From Prevotella sp. (GTDB lineage: Bacteria > Bacteroidota > Bacteroidia > Bacteroidales > Bacteroidaceae), in assembly GCA_017548605.1 (NCBI GenBank), contig JAFYZT010000007.1:1-64000 (forward strand): a stretch of DNA of 64,000 nt. The letters run 5' to 3'. The notes under the pieces are model-generated. The model made no database searches and was not told where the DNA came from. It saw nothing but the letters and a program-made list of their open reading frames with translations. Positions within the stretch are counted from its first letter, which is position 1. Each line of letters starts with the position of its first letter. Below, piece after piece: positions 34,547-42,491 of this stretch. Both the position numbers and the translations under genes were made by a program.

Positions 34547-37393
34547 TCACGTTTTTTTTGAGGAACGCTCAGATGACAGCTTCTCACGAAGATAACGCCC
34601 TGTGATACTTTGGCTGCACTGGGCGACCTCTTCCGGGGTTCCGCAACAGACCAAGGCTCCGCCTTTGTCGCCACCCTCGGGACCAAGGTCAATCACATGG
34701 TCGGCACATTTCACCACATCAAGATTGTGTTCAATAACCAATACAGTATGGCCGCGACGAATGAGTGCGTCGAAAGCTTCAAGCAACCGTTTGATGTCAT
34801 GGAAATGGAGACCCGTCGTCGGCTCGTCAAAAATGAAAAGGGTGGGGGATTGCCGCTCCTGACCAATGAAATAAGCTAGTTTAACTCGTTGATTTTCACC
34901 ACCCGACAAAGAAGAAGAACTTTGTCCCAACTTGATGTAACCCAGACCAACAGCATCCAAGGGGCGTAACCGCTCAGCGATGGCTCGTTGGCCATGGGCT
35001 TCGAAGAAGGCCAATGCTTCGGAAACAGTCATGTCAAGCACATCGTTAATGTTTTTGCCTTCAAAGCGTACATCGAGGATGTCGCGTTTGAAACGCTTGC
35101 CGTGACAAGACTCACAAACAAGTTCCAAGTCGGCCATGAACTGCATCTCCACATTGATAACCCCGGCACCCTTGCACTCCTCACATCGTCCACCATCGGC
35201 ATTGAAAGAGAAATACTGAGGACTAAACCCCATCTGTTTCGACAATGGCTGGTCGCCAAATAACTGTCGGATGGTATCGTAAGCCTTTACATACGTAGCA
35301 GGGTTTGAACGGGTGCTCTTGCCTATTGGGTTTTGGTCTACAAATTCTACATGCTCAACCCTTTGCCAATCGCCTTCTATGCCACCATATTCACCAGGCG
35401 GGTCGCAAACTTCGTCAAGATGTCGCTTTAGGGCAGGGTAGAGGATGCCCTTGACTAATGACGACTTGCCGCTGCCACTGACACCCGTCACCACTGTAAA
35501 CACATTCAGAGGAATAGCTACATCTATGCCACGGAGATTATTCATGCGGCATCCCTTGAGTACAATCGACAGATTCCATGGACGACGGGAAGAAGGCACG
35601 GGAATGGTCTCGTCGTGGGTGAGGAATCGGATAGTATGGCTACGTGGAAAATCCTTCAAAGCAGTAGGGGAGAGGCTGTTAGGATTTCCCTTATAAACAA
35701 TCTCACCACCCAAACGGCCTGCATCAGGACCCACATCTATGATATAGTCGGCACTACGCATCATCTCCTCATCGTGTTCAACGACGATGACGGTATTGCC
35801 TATTGATTGTAATTCACGCAATACATGAATAAGTCGATCGGTGTCGCGGCTATGCAAACCAATGCTTGGTTCATCGAGAATATACAAGGAACCCACCAAA
35901 GAACTGCCTAACGACGTAGTGAGGTTGATGCGCTGGCTCTCGCCTCCACTTAGGGTGTTGGACGGACGGTTGAGCGTGAGGTAACCTAACCCAACGTCGA
36001 CCATAAACTGCAGACGGTTCCTGATTTCTGTAAGAATGCGGCGCGATACAGCCTCGTCGTGCTCATCAAGAGCAAGTTCGTCAATCCATTTTTTCAGGCT
36101 CCAAATAGGCATCTGTACCAGGTCTGTGATACTGCGGCCAGCCACTTGCACGTAGGTGGATTCTTTCTTTAGACGAGTGCCGTGACATACGGGACACACC
36201 GTTTTGCCACGGTAACGGCTCAACATCACCCGATATTGTATCTTATATTGGTTTTCCTTCACCATTTGGAAAAACGCATCTATGTTTACTTGTTCATGTA
36301 TATCTAGATGCTTTTCCGACGGAAGACCATGCCACAGCCACTCTTTCTGTTGACGTGATAATTCATAATAAGGAGTAAAGATGGGGAAATCATCTGCGGC
36401 AGAACGACGGCAAAACTCATCTTGCCACATCTTCATCTTATCACCGTGCCAACACTGCACACAACCGCCATATACACTCAATGATGTGTTAGGGATAACC
36501 AGTTTTTCGTCTATACCAATCACAGAACCAAATCCTTCACACTCAGGACATGCGCCCAACGGTGAATTGAAGGAGAACATATTGTCGGATGGCTCTTCAA
36601 ATTTTATACCGTCGGCTTCAAACCGTGTCGAAAAATCATAGGAAAGGTTGGAGGGTAGAAAAACAAGTCTACATTCACCATCTCCTTCATAAAATGCTGT
36701 CTCTGCAGAATCGTAAAGTCGTGCAATACTATCGTTGCTATTATCAACACTCAGTCTGTCGATAAGAAGATAAATATCCTCAGGATTAATTTTGTTTAGA
36801 AGCTTCTGATTTTCAAGCACTTCCTCTATCTTAAGCAACTCTCCTTTATGATAAATACGTACAAATCCTTGCTGAATTTCCATCTCCATCTGACGAGTCA
36901 ATGTACGTTCGGCAATACGTTTTAAAGGAGCTAATACATAATATTTTGTGCCTGTAGCATAGAGATTTACACATTTTACAATATCGTCTATTGTATGTTT
37001 TTTAACTTCTTGTCCACTAATTGGTGAATAAGTTTTTCCAATACGAGCGAAGAGCAGTCGCAGATATTCATATACCTCAGTGGAAGTGCCAACTGTGGAA
37101 CGGGGATTACGACTGGTAACTTTCTGCTCAATGGCAATGGCTGGTGGTAAGCCCTTAATGAAGTCACAAGCCGGTTTACTCATTCTGCCCAAAAATTGAC
37201 GAGCATATGATGAAAGACTCTCCACATAACGACGTTGTCCCTCGGCATAGAGTGTATCAAAAGCAAGTGATGATTTTCCGCTGCCGCTAACACCAGCAAT
37301 AACAATCAATTGATTGCGCGGAATATCTATCGTGATATTTTTCAAATTGTTGACACGAGCTCCCTTGATGTGGATAAAATCTCCAGTTTTCAT
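34547..37393 (-). CDS. uvrA: UvrABC excinuclease subunit A
   Basis: 948 residues. The DNA-damage recognition ATPase of nucleotide excision repair. Two ABC modules, each with a Walker A (GVSGSGKSSLAFD near 35; GVSGSGKSSLVKG near 640) and signature (LSGGESQRI; LSGGENQRVKLA), plus zinc-finger cysteines CPECEGFG, CPVCHGTR and CEECKGAG with CESCHGKR. Full length. Promoter at 37412-37419 gives a short 5' UTR. The gene ends just upstream of the tRNA promoter. Confidence 0.97.
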   Translation of the reverse strand: MKTGDFIHIKGARVNNLKNITIDIPRNQLIVIAGVSGSGKSSLAFDTLYAEGQRRYVESLSSYARQFLGRMSKPACDFIKGLPPAIAIEQKVTSRNPRSTVGTSTEVYEYLRLLFARIGKTYSPISGQEVKKHTIDDIVKCVNLYATGTKYYVLAPLKRIAERTLTRQMEMEIQQGFVRIYHKGELLKIEEVLENQKLLNKINPEDIYLLIDRLSVDNSNDSIARLYDSAETAFYEGDGECRLVFLPSNLSYDFSTRFEADGIKFEEPSDNMFSFNSPLGACPECEGFGSVIGIDEKLVIPNTSLSVYGGCVQCWHGDKMKMWQDEFCRRSAADDFPIFTPYYELSRQQKEWLWHGLPSEKHLDIHEQVNIDAFFQMVKENQYKIQYRVMLSRYRGKTVCPVCHGTRLKKESTYVQVAGRSITDLVQMPIWSLKKWIDELALDEHDEAVSRRILTEIRNRLQFMVDVGLGYLTLNRPSNTLSGGESQRINLTTSLGSSLVGSLYILDEPSIGLHSRDTDRLIHVLRELQSIGNTVIVVEHDEEMMRSADYIIDVGPDAGRLGGEIVYKGNPNSLSPTALKDFPRSHTIRFLTHDETIPVPSSRRPWNLSIVLKGCRMNNLRGIDVAIPLNVFTVVTGVSGSGKSSLVKGILYPALKRHLDEVCDPPGEYGGIEGDWQRVEHVEFVDQNPIGKSTRSNPATYVKAYDTIRQLFGDQPLSKQMGFSPQYFSFNADGGRCEECKGAGVINVEMQFMADLELVCESCHGKRFKRDILDVRFEGKNINDVLDMTVSEALAFFEAHGQRAIAERLRPLDAVGLGYIKLGQSSSSLSGGENQRVKLAYFIGQERQSPTLFIFDEPTTGLHFHDIKRLLEAFDALIRRGHTVLVIEHNLDVVKCADHVIDLGPEGGDKGGALVCCGTPEEVAQCSQSITGRYLREKLSSERSSKKT

Positions 37394-37411
37394 AATAAAA
37401 TTTTTTATCTA

Positions 37412-37419
37412 CAAAAATA
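37412..37419 (-). promoter_or_regulatory. Promoter -7 element of uvrA
   Basis: Reading leftward, TATTTTTG at 37419-37412, 18 bases from the uvrA ATG. The -33 region is not clear in this AT-rich stretch. Confidence 0.5.
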
Positions 37420-37580
37420 ATCATTTTTCATCATATTAATATTTAATTATGGAAAAAAACATATAATAAGTGGAATTGTTCAAAATTCAATATAATCAAC
37501 ATTATGATAAATAAAGTAAATCAAATTGGTTATATTTTAAAAGTAATGCTACCCTATGCTTAAATTCGATAGATTTTATG

Positions 37581-37588
37581 TATTTTTG
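37581..37588 (+). promoter_or_regulatory. Promoter -7 element of the FucP-type permease gene
   Basis: TATTTTTG at 37581-37588, 54 bases before the ATG. The rest of the 249-base AT-rich gap to uvrA shows no further convincing site. Confidence 0.5.
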
Positions 37589-37642
37589 CAGTCGAATTCT
37601 TTATGATTGTTAGAAACGTAATTTTAATCTATCAAATAAACC

Positions 37643-38953
37643 ATGAACGATAATAAATCGAGTTTATTCATGAAAAACGGTGTCAATTATTTGATACCTT
37701 TCATTTTGATTACTTTTTGCTTTGCACTTTGGGGATTTGCAAACGATGTTACTAATCCAATGGTTAAAGCATTTTCGAAAATCTTCAGGACGAGCGTTAC
37801 AGAAGGATCATTAGTGCAAATGGCTTTTTACGGCGGTTATTTCGTCATGGCTATTCCCGCGGCCCTTTTTATCAGGAAATATTCATACAAGGCTGGTGTA
37901 CTTATGGGACTAGGATTGTATGCAACGGGTGCTTTACTATTTTTCCCAGCTAAGACAACGGGGCAATATTATCCATTCCTGGGCGCTTATTTTATCTTAA
38001 CCTGCGGATTGTCGTTTCTGGAAACTAGTTGCAATCCATATATACTATCGATGGGATCAGAAGAGACGGCTACTAGACGGCTCAACTTCGCGCAATGCTT
38101 TAATCCTATAGGTTCACTCATGGGTATGTTTGTGGCTATGAATTTCATTCAAGCCAAGCTCAATCCAATGGATTCTGAACAACGTGCCCTACTCCCTGAC
38201 AGTGAGTTCGAAGCATTGAAAGACTCGGATCTTGGTGTGCTAATAGCCCCCTATTTGGGTATTGGACTGGTTATCGTTGTCATGTTCTTGGTCATCGCTT
38301 TAGCAAAGATTCCACGAGAAGAAAGTAACTCTAAGGGTATCAGTGCGTTACAGTCAGCAAAGAAAGCTTTGAGTATACCTAAATATAAATATGGTGTCAT
38401 TGCCCAGTTCTTCTATGTCGGTGCACAGATAATGTGTTGGACATTTATTATCCAATACGGAACACGCATTTTCATGAACGAAGGTATGCCGGAGAAAGAA
38501 GCCGAAGTGTTATCCCAAGGCTACAACATAGTAGCGATGGTGCTCTTCGTAAGCAGTCGTTTTATCGCCACCTTTTTTATGAAATATGTTCGCCCCAGCA
38601 AACTTCTGGCACTATTTGCCATAGGTGGCGGACTGCTCACCCTGGGCGTTATCTTCTTCCAAAACAGGATGGGTCTCTATTGCTTAGTAGGTGTTTCAGC
38701 CTGTATGTCGCTTATGTTTCCCACCATATATGGCATTGCGCTGAAAGGAATGGGCGAAGAGGCCAAATTTGGCGCTGCTGGTCTCATTATGGCCATTTTG
38801 GGTGGTTCAGTCTTACCACCATTACAAGCTATGATTATTGACCAGAAAGAACTTATCGGTATGCCCGCCGTTAATGTTTCTTTCGTGTTGCCTCTCATTT
38901 GCTTCGTTGTGGTGTTCATGTATGGCAAGTATGCCTCAAAGAATGAGAATTGA
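37643..38953 (+). CDS. FucP-type sugar:H+ symporter, major facilitator family
   Basis: 436 residues, about twelve membrane helices. The family marks are those of the L-fucose permease group: FALWGFANDVTNPMVKAF, QMAFYGGYFVMAIPAALF, LETSCNPYILSMG and RLNFAQCFNPIGSLMG. FucP-like carriers in Bacteroidota import fucose, glucose, galactose, N-acetylglucosamine or hexuronates, so the substrate is not fixed by sequence. Neighbouring convergent uxuAB suggests a hexuronate or its product (inference). It shares a terminator with uxuB. Confidence 0.85.
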   Translation: MNDNKSSLFMKNGVNYLIPFILITFCFALWGFANDVTNPMVKAFSKIFRTSVTEGSLVQMAFYGGYFVMAIPAALFIRKYSYKAGVLMGLGLYATGALLFFPAKTTGQYYPFLGAYFILTCGLSFLETSCNPYILSMGSEETATRRLNFAQCFNPIGSLMGMFVAMNFIQAKLNPMDSEQRALLPDSEFEALKDSDLGVLIAPYLGIGLVIVVMFLVIALAKIPREESNSKGISALQSAKKALSIPKYKYGVIAQFFYVGAQIMCWTFIIQYGTRIFMNEGMPEKEAEVLSQGYNIVAMVLFVSSRFIATFFMKYVRPSKLLALFAIGGGLLTLGVIFFQNRMGLYCLVGVSACMSLMFPTIYGIALKGMGEEAKFGAAGLIMAILGGSVLPPLQAMIIDQKELIGMPAVNVSFVLPLICFVVVFMYGKYASKNEN

Positions 38954-38954
38954 G

Positions 38955-38998
38955 GATAATGAAAGGGGCAAGCTTTGAAGCTTGCCCCTTTCATTATC
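38955..38998. terminator. Bidirectional terminator between the FucP-type gene and uxuB
   Basis: A near-perfect long inverted repeat, 38955-38975 against 38978-38998, with the core AAAGGGGCAAGC. It overlaps the stop codon of uxuB (38994-38996) and begins one base after the permease stop. Confidence 0.9.
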
Positions 38999-40580
38999 TT
39001 GCTGTCACGTATTTATGAAGGGTTAATCGAACAGCCCCGTAACTGGAATATAGTTCCTTTACCATGCCTTCTATCTGTTCGCCCAGACCTGCTTCGTAGA
39101 GGTTAAGCCCAAAGACATCGGCACGGCTGTATAGTGCTTTCAGGCAAGAATAGTCCTGGTCTTTCTTTCCCACTTCTAACGGTGCAACAATAGCCTGCAA
39201 CTCTTCTAACAATGGGTCGGGAGACGGTTCAAAGGGCGTTCCGTCATCTTTAATTCCTTTCAGGTAACGGGCATAGCCTGCCATGGTAAGAGGTATAAGT
39301 ATCAGATTATCCATATCAAGGCCACGAGACACATATTTCTTGATGGTCTCGCCAAATCGTATGGGAAGTTTCTGGCTGGTGTCCATGGCGATACGCTGTG
39401 GCGCATCGGGCATGAACGGGTTGGGCAGACGTCGGTTGATGACATCACCGATGAACTCATATGGGTTGAGTACCCCAGGGTCGGTAACTACAGGCATAGC
39501 CTCCATATATCCTATTTTCTGGATGAAAGCACGTAAGTCATCGTCAGCCATTTCCGCAGAGATGAGTGTATAACCCAGCATACAACCATAGATTGACATG
39601 GCTGTGTGTAAAGGGTTCAGACACGTGGTCACCTTCATTGTTTCCACTTTGTCCACAGTTTCACGCGTGGTATAAAGAGCACCGCCAAGGTCAAGGGGCG
39701 GCCGACCATTTGTGTAGTTATCCTCTATGACCAGGTACTGTACTTCTTCGGCGTTCACGAAAGGAGCAGTGAACGTGTGCTTTTCCGTCTCGATGTAGTT
39801 ATTGTCTTCGAAACCGTCAGCTGCCAGCATCTCTTGTACTTTCTGATGGGGACGAGGCGTAATCTTGTCAATCATTGACCACGGGAAGGTAATCTTCTTT
39901 TCATCTTTCAGGTAGTCGAGGAAAGAAGCGGGCACCAGACCGTCTGCCACCCATCTCTCAGCGTAGGCGAAGACACCTGCCTTTACTTTATCTCCGTTAT
40001 GCGAACAGTTGTCCATGCTTTGAACCGTCAGTGGTAATGCACCAGCCTTGAAACGCTCATATAACAATACCGTCACCTTACCCATGGCAAGAACAGGTTG
40101 CAGGCCACGCTGCAAATCTGCTGGAGAAACGCTATAACCTTTCTCTGTGATAGTGAAAGATATCATTTGTAACGAAGGATTGCAGAAGATGTCCACCAAC
40201 CGTTGCCAGTCGGCGAACTGATAGTCGGCTTTCAATGCTTCGGTAACCGATGCAATGACCTTTTTCTCGATGGTACCTGATGACTGAAGGCTCACAAGCA
40301 AAGATAAATTATCATAAGGTGTATATGCCTTGTCGATAACCTCAAAATCAAAGGTTTCAGCAACAATCACTCCCCTATCGTACTTGCCAGTGTTCAGCGC
40401 ATCGTTGAGAATAGCTGCAGGAAAAGCACGAAAGATATTGCCGCCACCGAAGTGTACCCAAGTGGGCTCTTTGAAAGTTTTCTTTGCAACGGTGGCTCTG
40501 TCGAACTTGGGAAGTTGGTAGCCTTTAGCTTCCCATTCGGTGGCATCGAAATTGCCGGAAAGTATGTCTGTCAGTTTCAT
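38994..40580 (-). CDS. uxuB: Fructuronate reductase / mannitol dehydrogenase family
   Basis: 528 residues from the ATG at 40580 (MKLTDILSGNFDATEW); 46 extra codons upstream lie inside uxuA and are not conserved-looking. Reduces D-fructuronate to D-mannonate with NADH, the step before UxuA. The mannitol dehydrogenase fold shows the nucleotide loop VHFGGGNIFRAF near residue 35, SMDNCSHNGDKVK, ITFPWSMIDKITPRP and CLNPLHTAMS. One base separates it from uxuA. Related tagaturonate or mannitol enzymes share the fold; the uxuA neighbour decides the call. Confidence 0.87.
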   Translation of the reverse strand: MKLTDILSGNFDATEWEAKGYQLPKFDRATVAKKTFKEPTWVHFGGGNIFRAFPAAILNDALNTGKYDRGVIVAETFDFEVIDKAYTPYDNLSLLVSLQSSGTIEKKVIASVTEALKADYQFADWQRLVDIFCNPSLQMISFTITEKGYSVSPADLQRGLQPVLAMGKVTVLLYERFKAGALPLTVQSMDNCSHNGDKVKAGVFAYAERWVADGLVPASFLDYLKDEKKITFPWSMIDKITPRPHQKVQEMLAADGFEDNNYIETEKHTFTAPFVNAEEVQYLVIEDNYTNGRPPLDLGGALYTTRETVDKVETMKVTTCLNPLHTAMSIYGCMLGYTLISAEMADDDLRAFIQKIGYMEAMPVVTDPGVLNPYEFIGDVINRRLPNPFMPDAPQRIAMDTSQKLPIRFGETIKKYVSRGLDMDNLILIPLTMAGYARYLKGIKDDGTPFEPSPDPLLEELQAIVAPLEVGKKDQDYSCLKALYSRADVFGLNLYEAGLGEQIEGMVKELYSSYGAVRLTLHKYVTAR

Positions 40581-40581
40581 A

Positions 40582-41814
40582 TTAATCAAAAAAACCAGGT
40601 TGTTTGTATGTAATTCCCAATTCACGGTCAACGGTGGCCAGAATGCCTTGCACCTGTCCCAGTGCAAACATGCGACCCAGGAACGAATAGCCGGCATTGT
40701 AGCCTTTGGCCTCATCACCCAACATTGTCATGCCATGATCGACACGCATGGGTAGGTTTGGATTTTCATTCTCAAAAATACGAGCTAATTCGATGATGTC
40801 TGCCCGTCCACCGAGATGCGATGCCTCTGTAAAGTCACCATTGGGAAAGATATGGCAAGAACGGAGATGGACGAAATGGGTGCGAGGCGCGAATTTTCTG
40901 GCCATCTCCACTACATTATTATAGGCACCAGCCGAGAGAGAACCGGCACAGAACGTGAGCCCATTATGTTTGTTGGGCACAGCATCGAGGAACCACTGAA
41001 TATCTTCTTCGGTACGTACGATGCGGGGCAGACCGAGAATTTCTATGGGTGGATCGTCAGGATGTACACACATATTCATACCGTATTCCTCGCATGTAGG
41101 CATGATGGCTTCAAGAAAATATTTCATGTTAGCTCTCAGCTGAGCCTTGTCAATACCTTTGTATAAGTCGAGGAATTCGCGGAATTTCTGTATCGGGGCT
41201 TCGTCGTTCTCGCTAAAATTACCCGATACGAAACCCTGCGTTTTGATGATAATGGTTTCCACCAACTCATGGTCTTTTTCTGGTGTCATGGTCTTGGCCA
41301 GTTCATCAGCCTCGGCAAGAACATTACGCCCCTCCCCTACTCCTTTGGGGAACTGGAATTGTGCCCATTCTTCACGGGCACCTTCGCGTTTGAGAATATA
41401 GATGTCAAAATAAGCAAATTCCGCATAATTGAAATAAAGGTTGCTGGAACCATTGGGATTCATGTGCAGCAAATCTGTACGAGCCCAGTCAAGTACGGGC
41501 ATAAAATTGTAACAGATACAGTGGATGCCCTCAGCGGAGAGATTACGCAGGCTCTCCTTATACACCTCTATCTGATGGTCACGGTCGGGACCGCCATATT
41601 TGATAGTCTCCACAACGGGAAGACTTTCAACAACACTCCATCTCATTCCGTAACTCTCTATGTATTCACGAAGGTCGCGAATCTTTTCGCGAGTCCACAC
41701 CTCGCCCAAAGGCACATCATGCAGGGCGGTGACAATACCCTCGACACCAATTTGTTTGAGCATGGCAAGTGTTATCTTATCGTTCTTGCCAAACCATCTC
41801 CAGGTTCTTTCCAT
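40582..41814 (-). CDS. uxuA: Mannonate dehydratase
   Basis: 410 residues. Dehydrates D-mannonate to 2-keto-3-deoxygluconate in glucuronate catabolism. Family marks are the N-terminal MERTWRWFGKND, the TIM-barrel motif GVEGIVTALHDVPLGEVW, NMCVHPDDPPIEILGLPRIV (metal ligands), HLRSCHIFPNGDFTEASHLGG and RVDHGMTMLGD. Full length, own promoter, followed directly by uxuB. Confidence 0.95.
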   Translation of the reverse strand: MERTWRWFGKNDKITLAMLKQIGVEGIVTALHDVPLGEVWTREKIRDLREYIESYGMRWSVVESLPVVETIKYGGPDRDHQIEVYKESLRNLSAEGIHCICYNFMPVLDWARTDLLHMNPNGSSNLYFNYAEFAYFDIYILKREGAREEWAQFQFPKGVGEGRNVLAEADELAKTMTPEKDHELVETIIIKTQGFVSGNFSENDEAPIQKFREFLDLYKGIDKAQLRANMKYFLEAIMPTCEEYGMNMCVHPDDPPIEILGLPRIVRTEEDIQWFLDAVPNKHNGLTFCAGSLSAGAYNNVVEMARKFAPRTHFVHLRSCHIFPNGDFTEASHLGGRADIIELARIFENENPNLPMRVDHGMTMLGDEAKGYNAGYSFLGRMFALGQVQGILATVDRELGITYKQPGFFD

Positions 41815-41846
41815 AATTTTTTCGTTTGTTTTAAAGATTGATGCTA

Positions 41847-41854
41847 CAAAATTA
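41847..41854 (-). promoter_or_regulatory. Promoter -7 element of uxuAB
   Basis: Reading leftward, TAATTTTG at 41854-41847, 32 bases from the uxuA ATG. No clear -33 box or operator was found. Confidence 0.5.
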
Positions 41855-41969
41855 CGAATTTAAACTCATAATCACCATTTAAAACGATGCATTTTCATAA
41901 ACTTTTCACAAAAACGAATAAAAATGAAACTTTTCAAATCCGAATTGTCGTGTTGACGTAAAATTGTAG

Positions 41970-41977
41970 TACTTTTG
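41970..41977 (+). promoter_or_regulatory. Promoter -7 element of the small lipoprotein gene
   Basis: TACTTTTG at 41970-41977. It overlaps the first possible start codon of the long reading frame (41975) and so supports the ATG at 42008. Confidence 0.5.
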
Positions 41978-42007
41978 TTGCCCGAAAACCAATACTCCAT
42001 ATTATTC

Positions 42008-42457
42008 ATGAAACATTGTTTGGGATTCATTTTACTTTTCATAGCTTTTACCAATAGTTGCGATCACCTTCCCACATCGCGTGGTAATCAAACAGAAAAT
42101 GTCGTTGACAGTTTCTGTCAGGCTTATTTCCAATACCAGTTTGAGCATGCTATGGCATTCACGACCATCGAATCGCACAAATGGTTGAAATATGCTGCCA
42201 GCAATGTGCATCAGGAAGACGTGGATATGTTGAATTCGCAGCAAACAGGCCCGTCAATAGATATTGAAGAGGTAGTAACGCCGGAAAATGACACGATAGG
42301 ATATGCTTTGGTAACAGTTAATAATTATCTTGTCATGGATATCATTGGGGAAGTGGGACATATCCGCGATAATGTCCAATACCGTTTGGATATGGTAAAG
42401 AAAGACGGTAAGTGGAAAATCAAATTGAACGGGCTGCCGAGAGAAGAAAGAAAGTGA
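42008..42457 (+). CDS. Small lipoprotein of unknown function
   Basis: 149 residues from the ATG at 42008 (MKHCLGFILLFIAFTNSC), giving a lipoprotein signal with the lipid-attachment cysteine in TNSC. The upstream start at 41975 lies within the promoter. The mature part (VVDSFCQAYFQYQFEHAMAF, EDTIG-type strand, VQYRLDMVKKDGKWKI) has the shape of the NTF2-like or DUF4878-type lipoproteins, ending in the common WKIKLNGLP strand. I do not recognise a specific family. It converges on tamL. Confidence 0.7.
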   Translation: MKHCLGFILLFIAFTNSCDHLPTSRGNQTENVVDSFCQAYFQYQFEHAMAFTTIESHKWLKYAASNVHQEDVDMLNSQQTGPSIDIEEVVTPENDTIGYALVTVNNYLVMDIIGEVGHIRDNVQYRLDMVKKDGKWKIKLNGLPREERK

Positions 42458-42491
42458 TAACGAATGTCATTGTTATTCCCTTTCTCCTTAA

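Noticed and set aside
37433..37442. Palindrome ATATTAATAT upstream of uvrA as an operator
   Set aside because: It is short and lies in very AT-rich DNA where such palindromes are frequent by chance.
40581..40718. A 46-residue N-terminal extension of uxuB
   Set aside because: It lies within uxuA and resembles no part of the family; the ATG at 40580 gives the normal start.
42458..42491. A terminator hairpin between the small lipoprotein gene and tamL
   Set aside because: The ATAAC/GTTAT pairing is short, bulged and lacks a T run; support is too weak.
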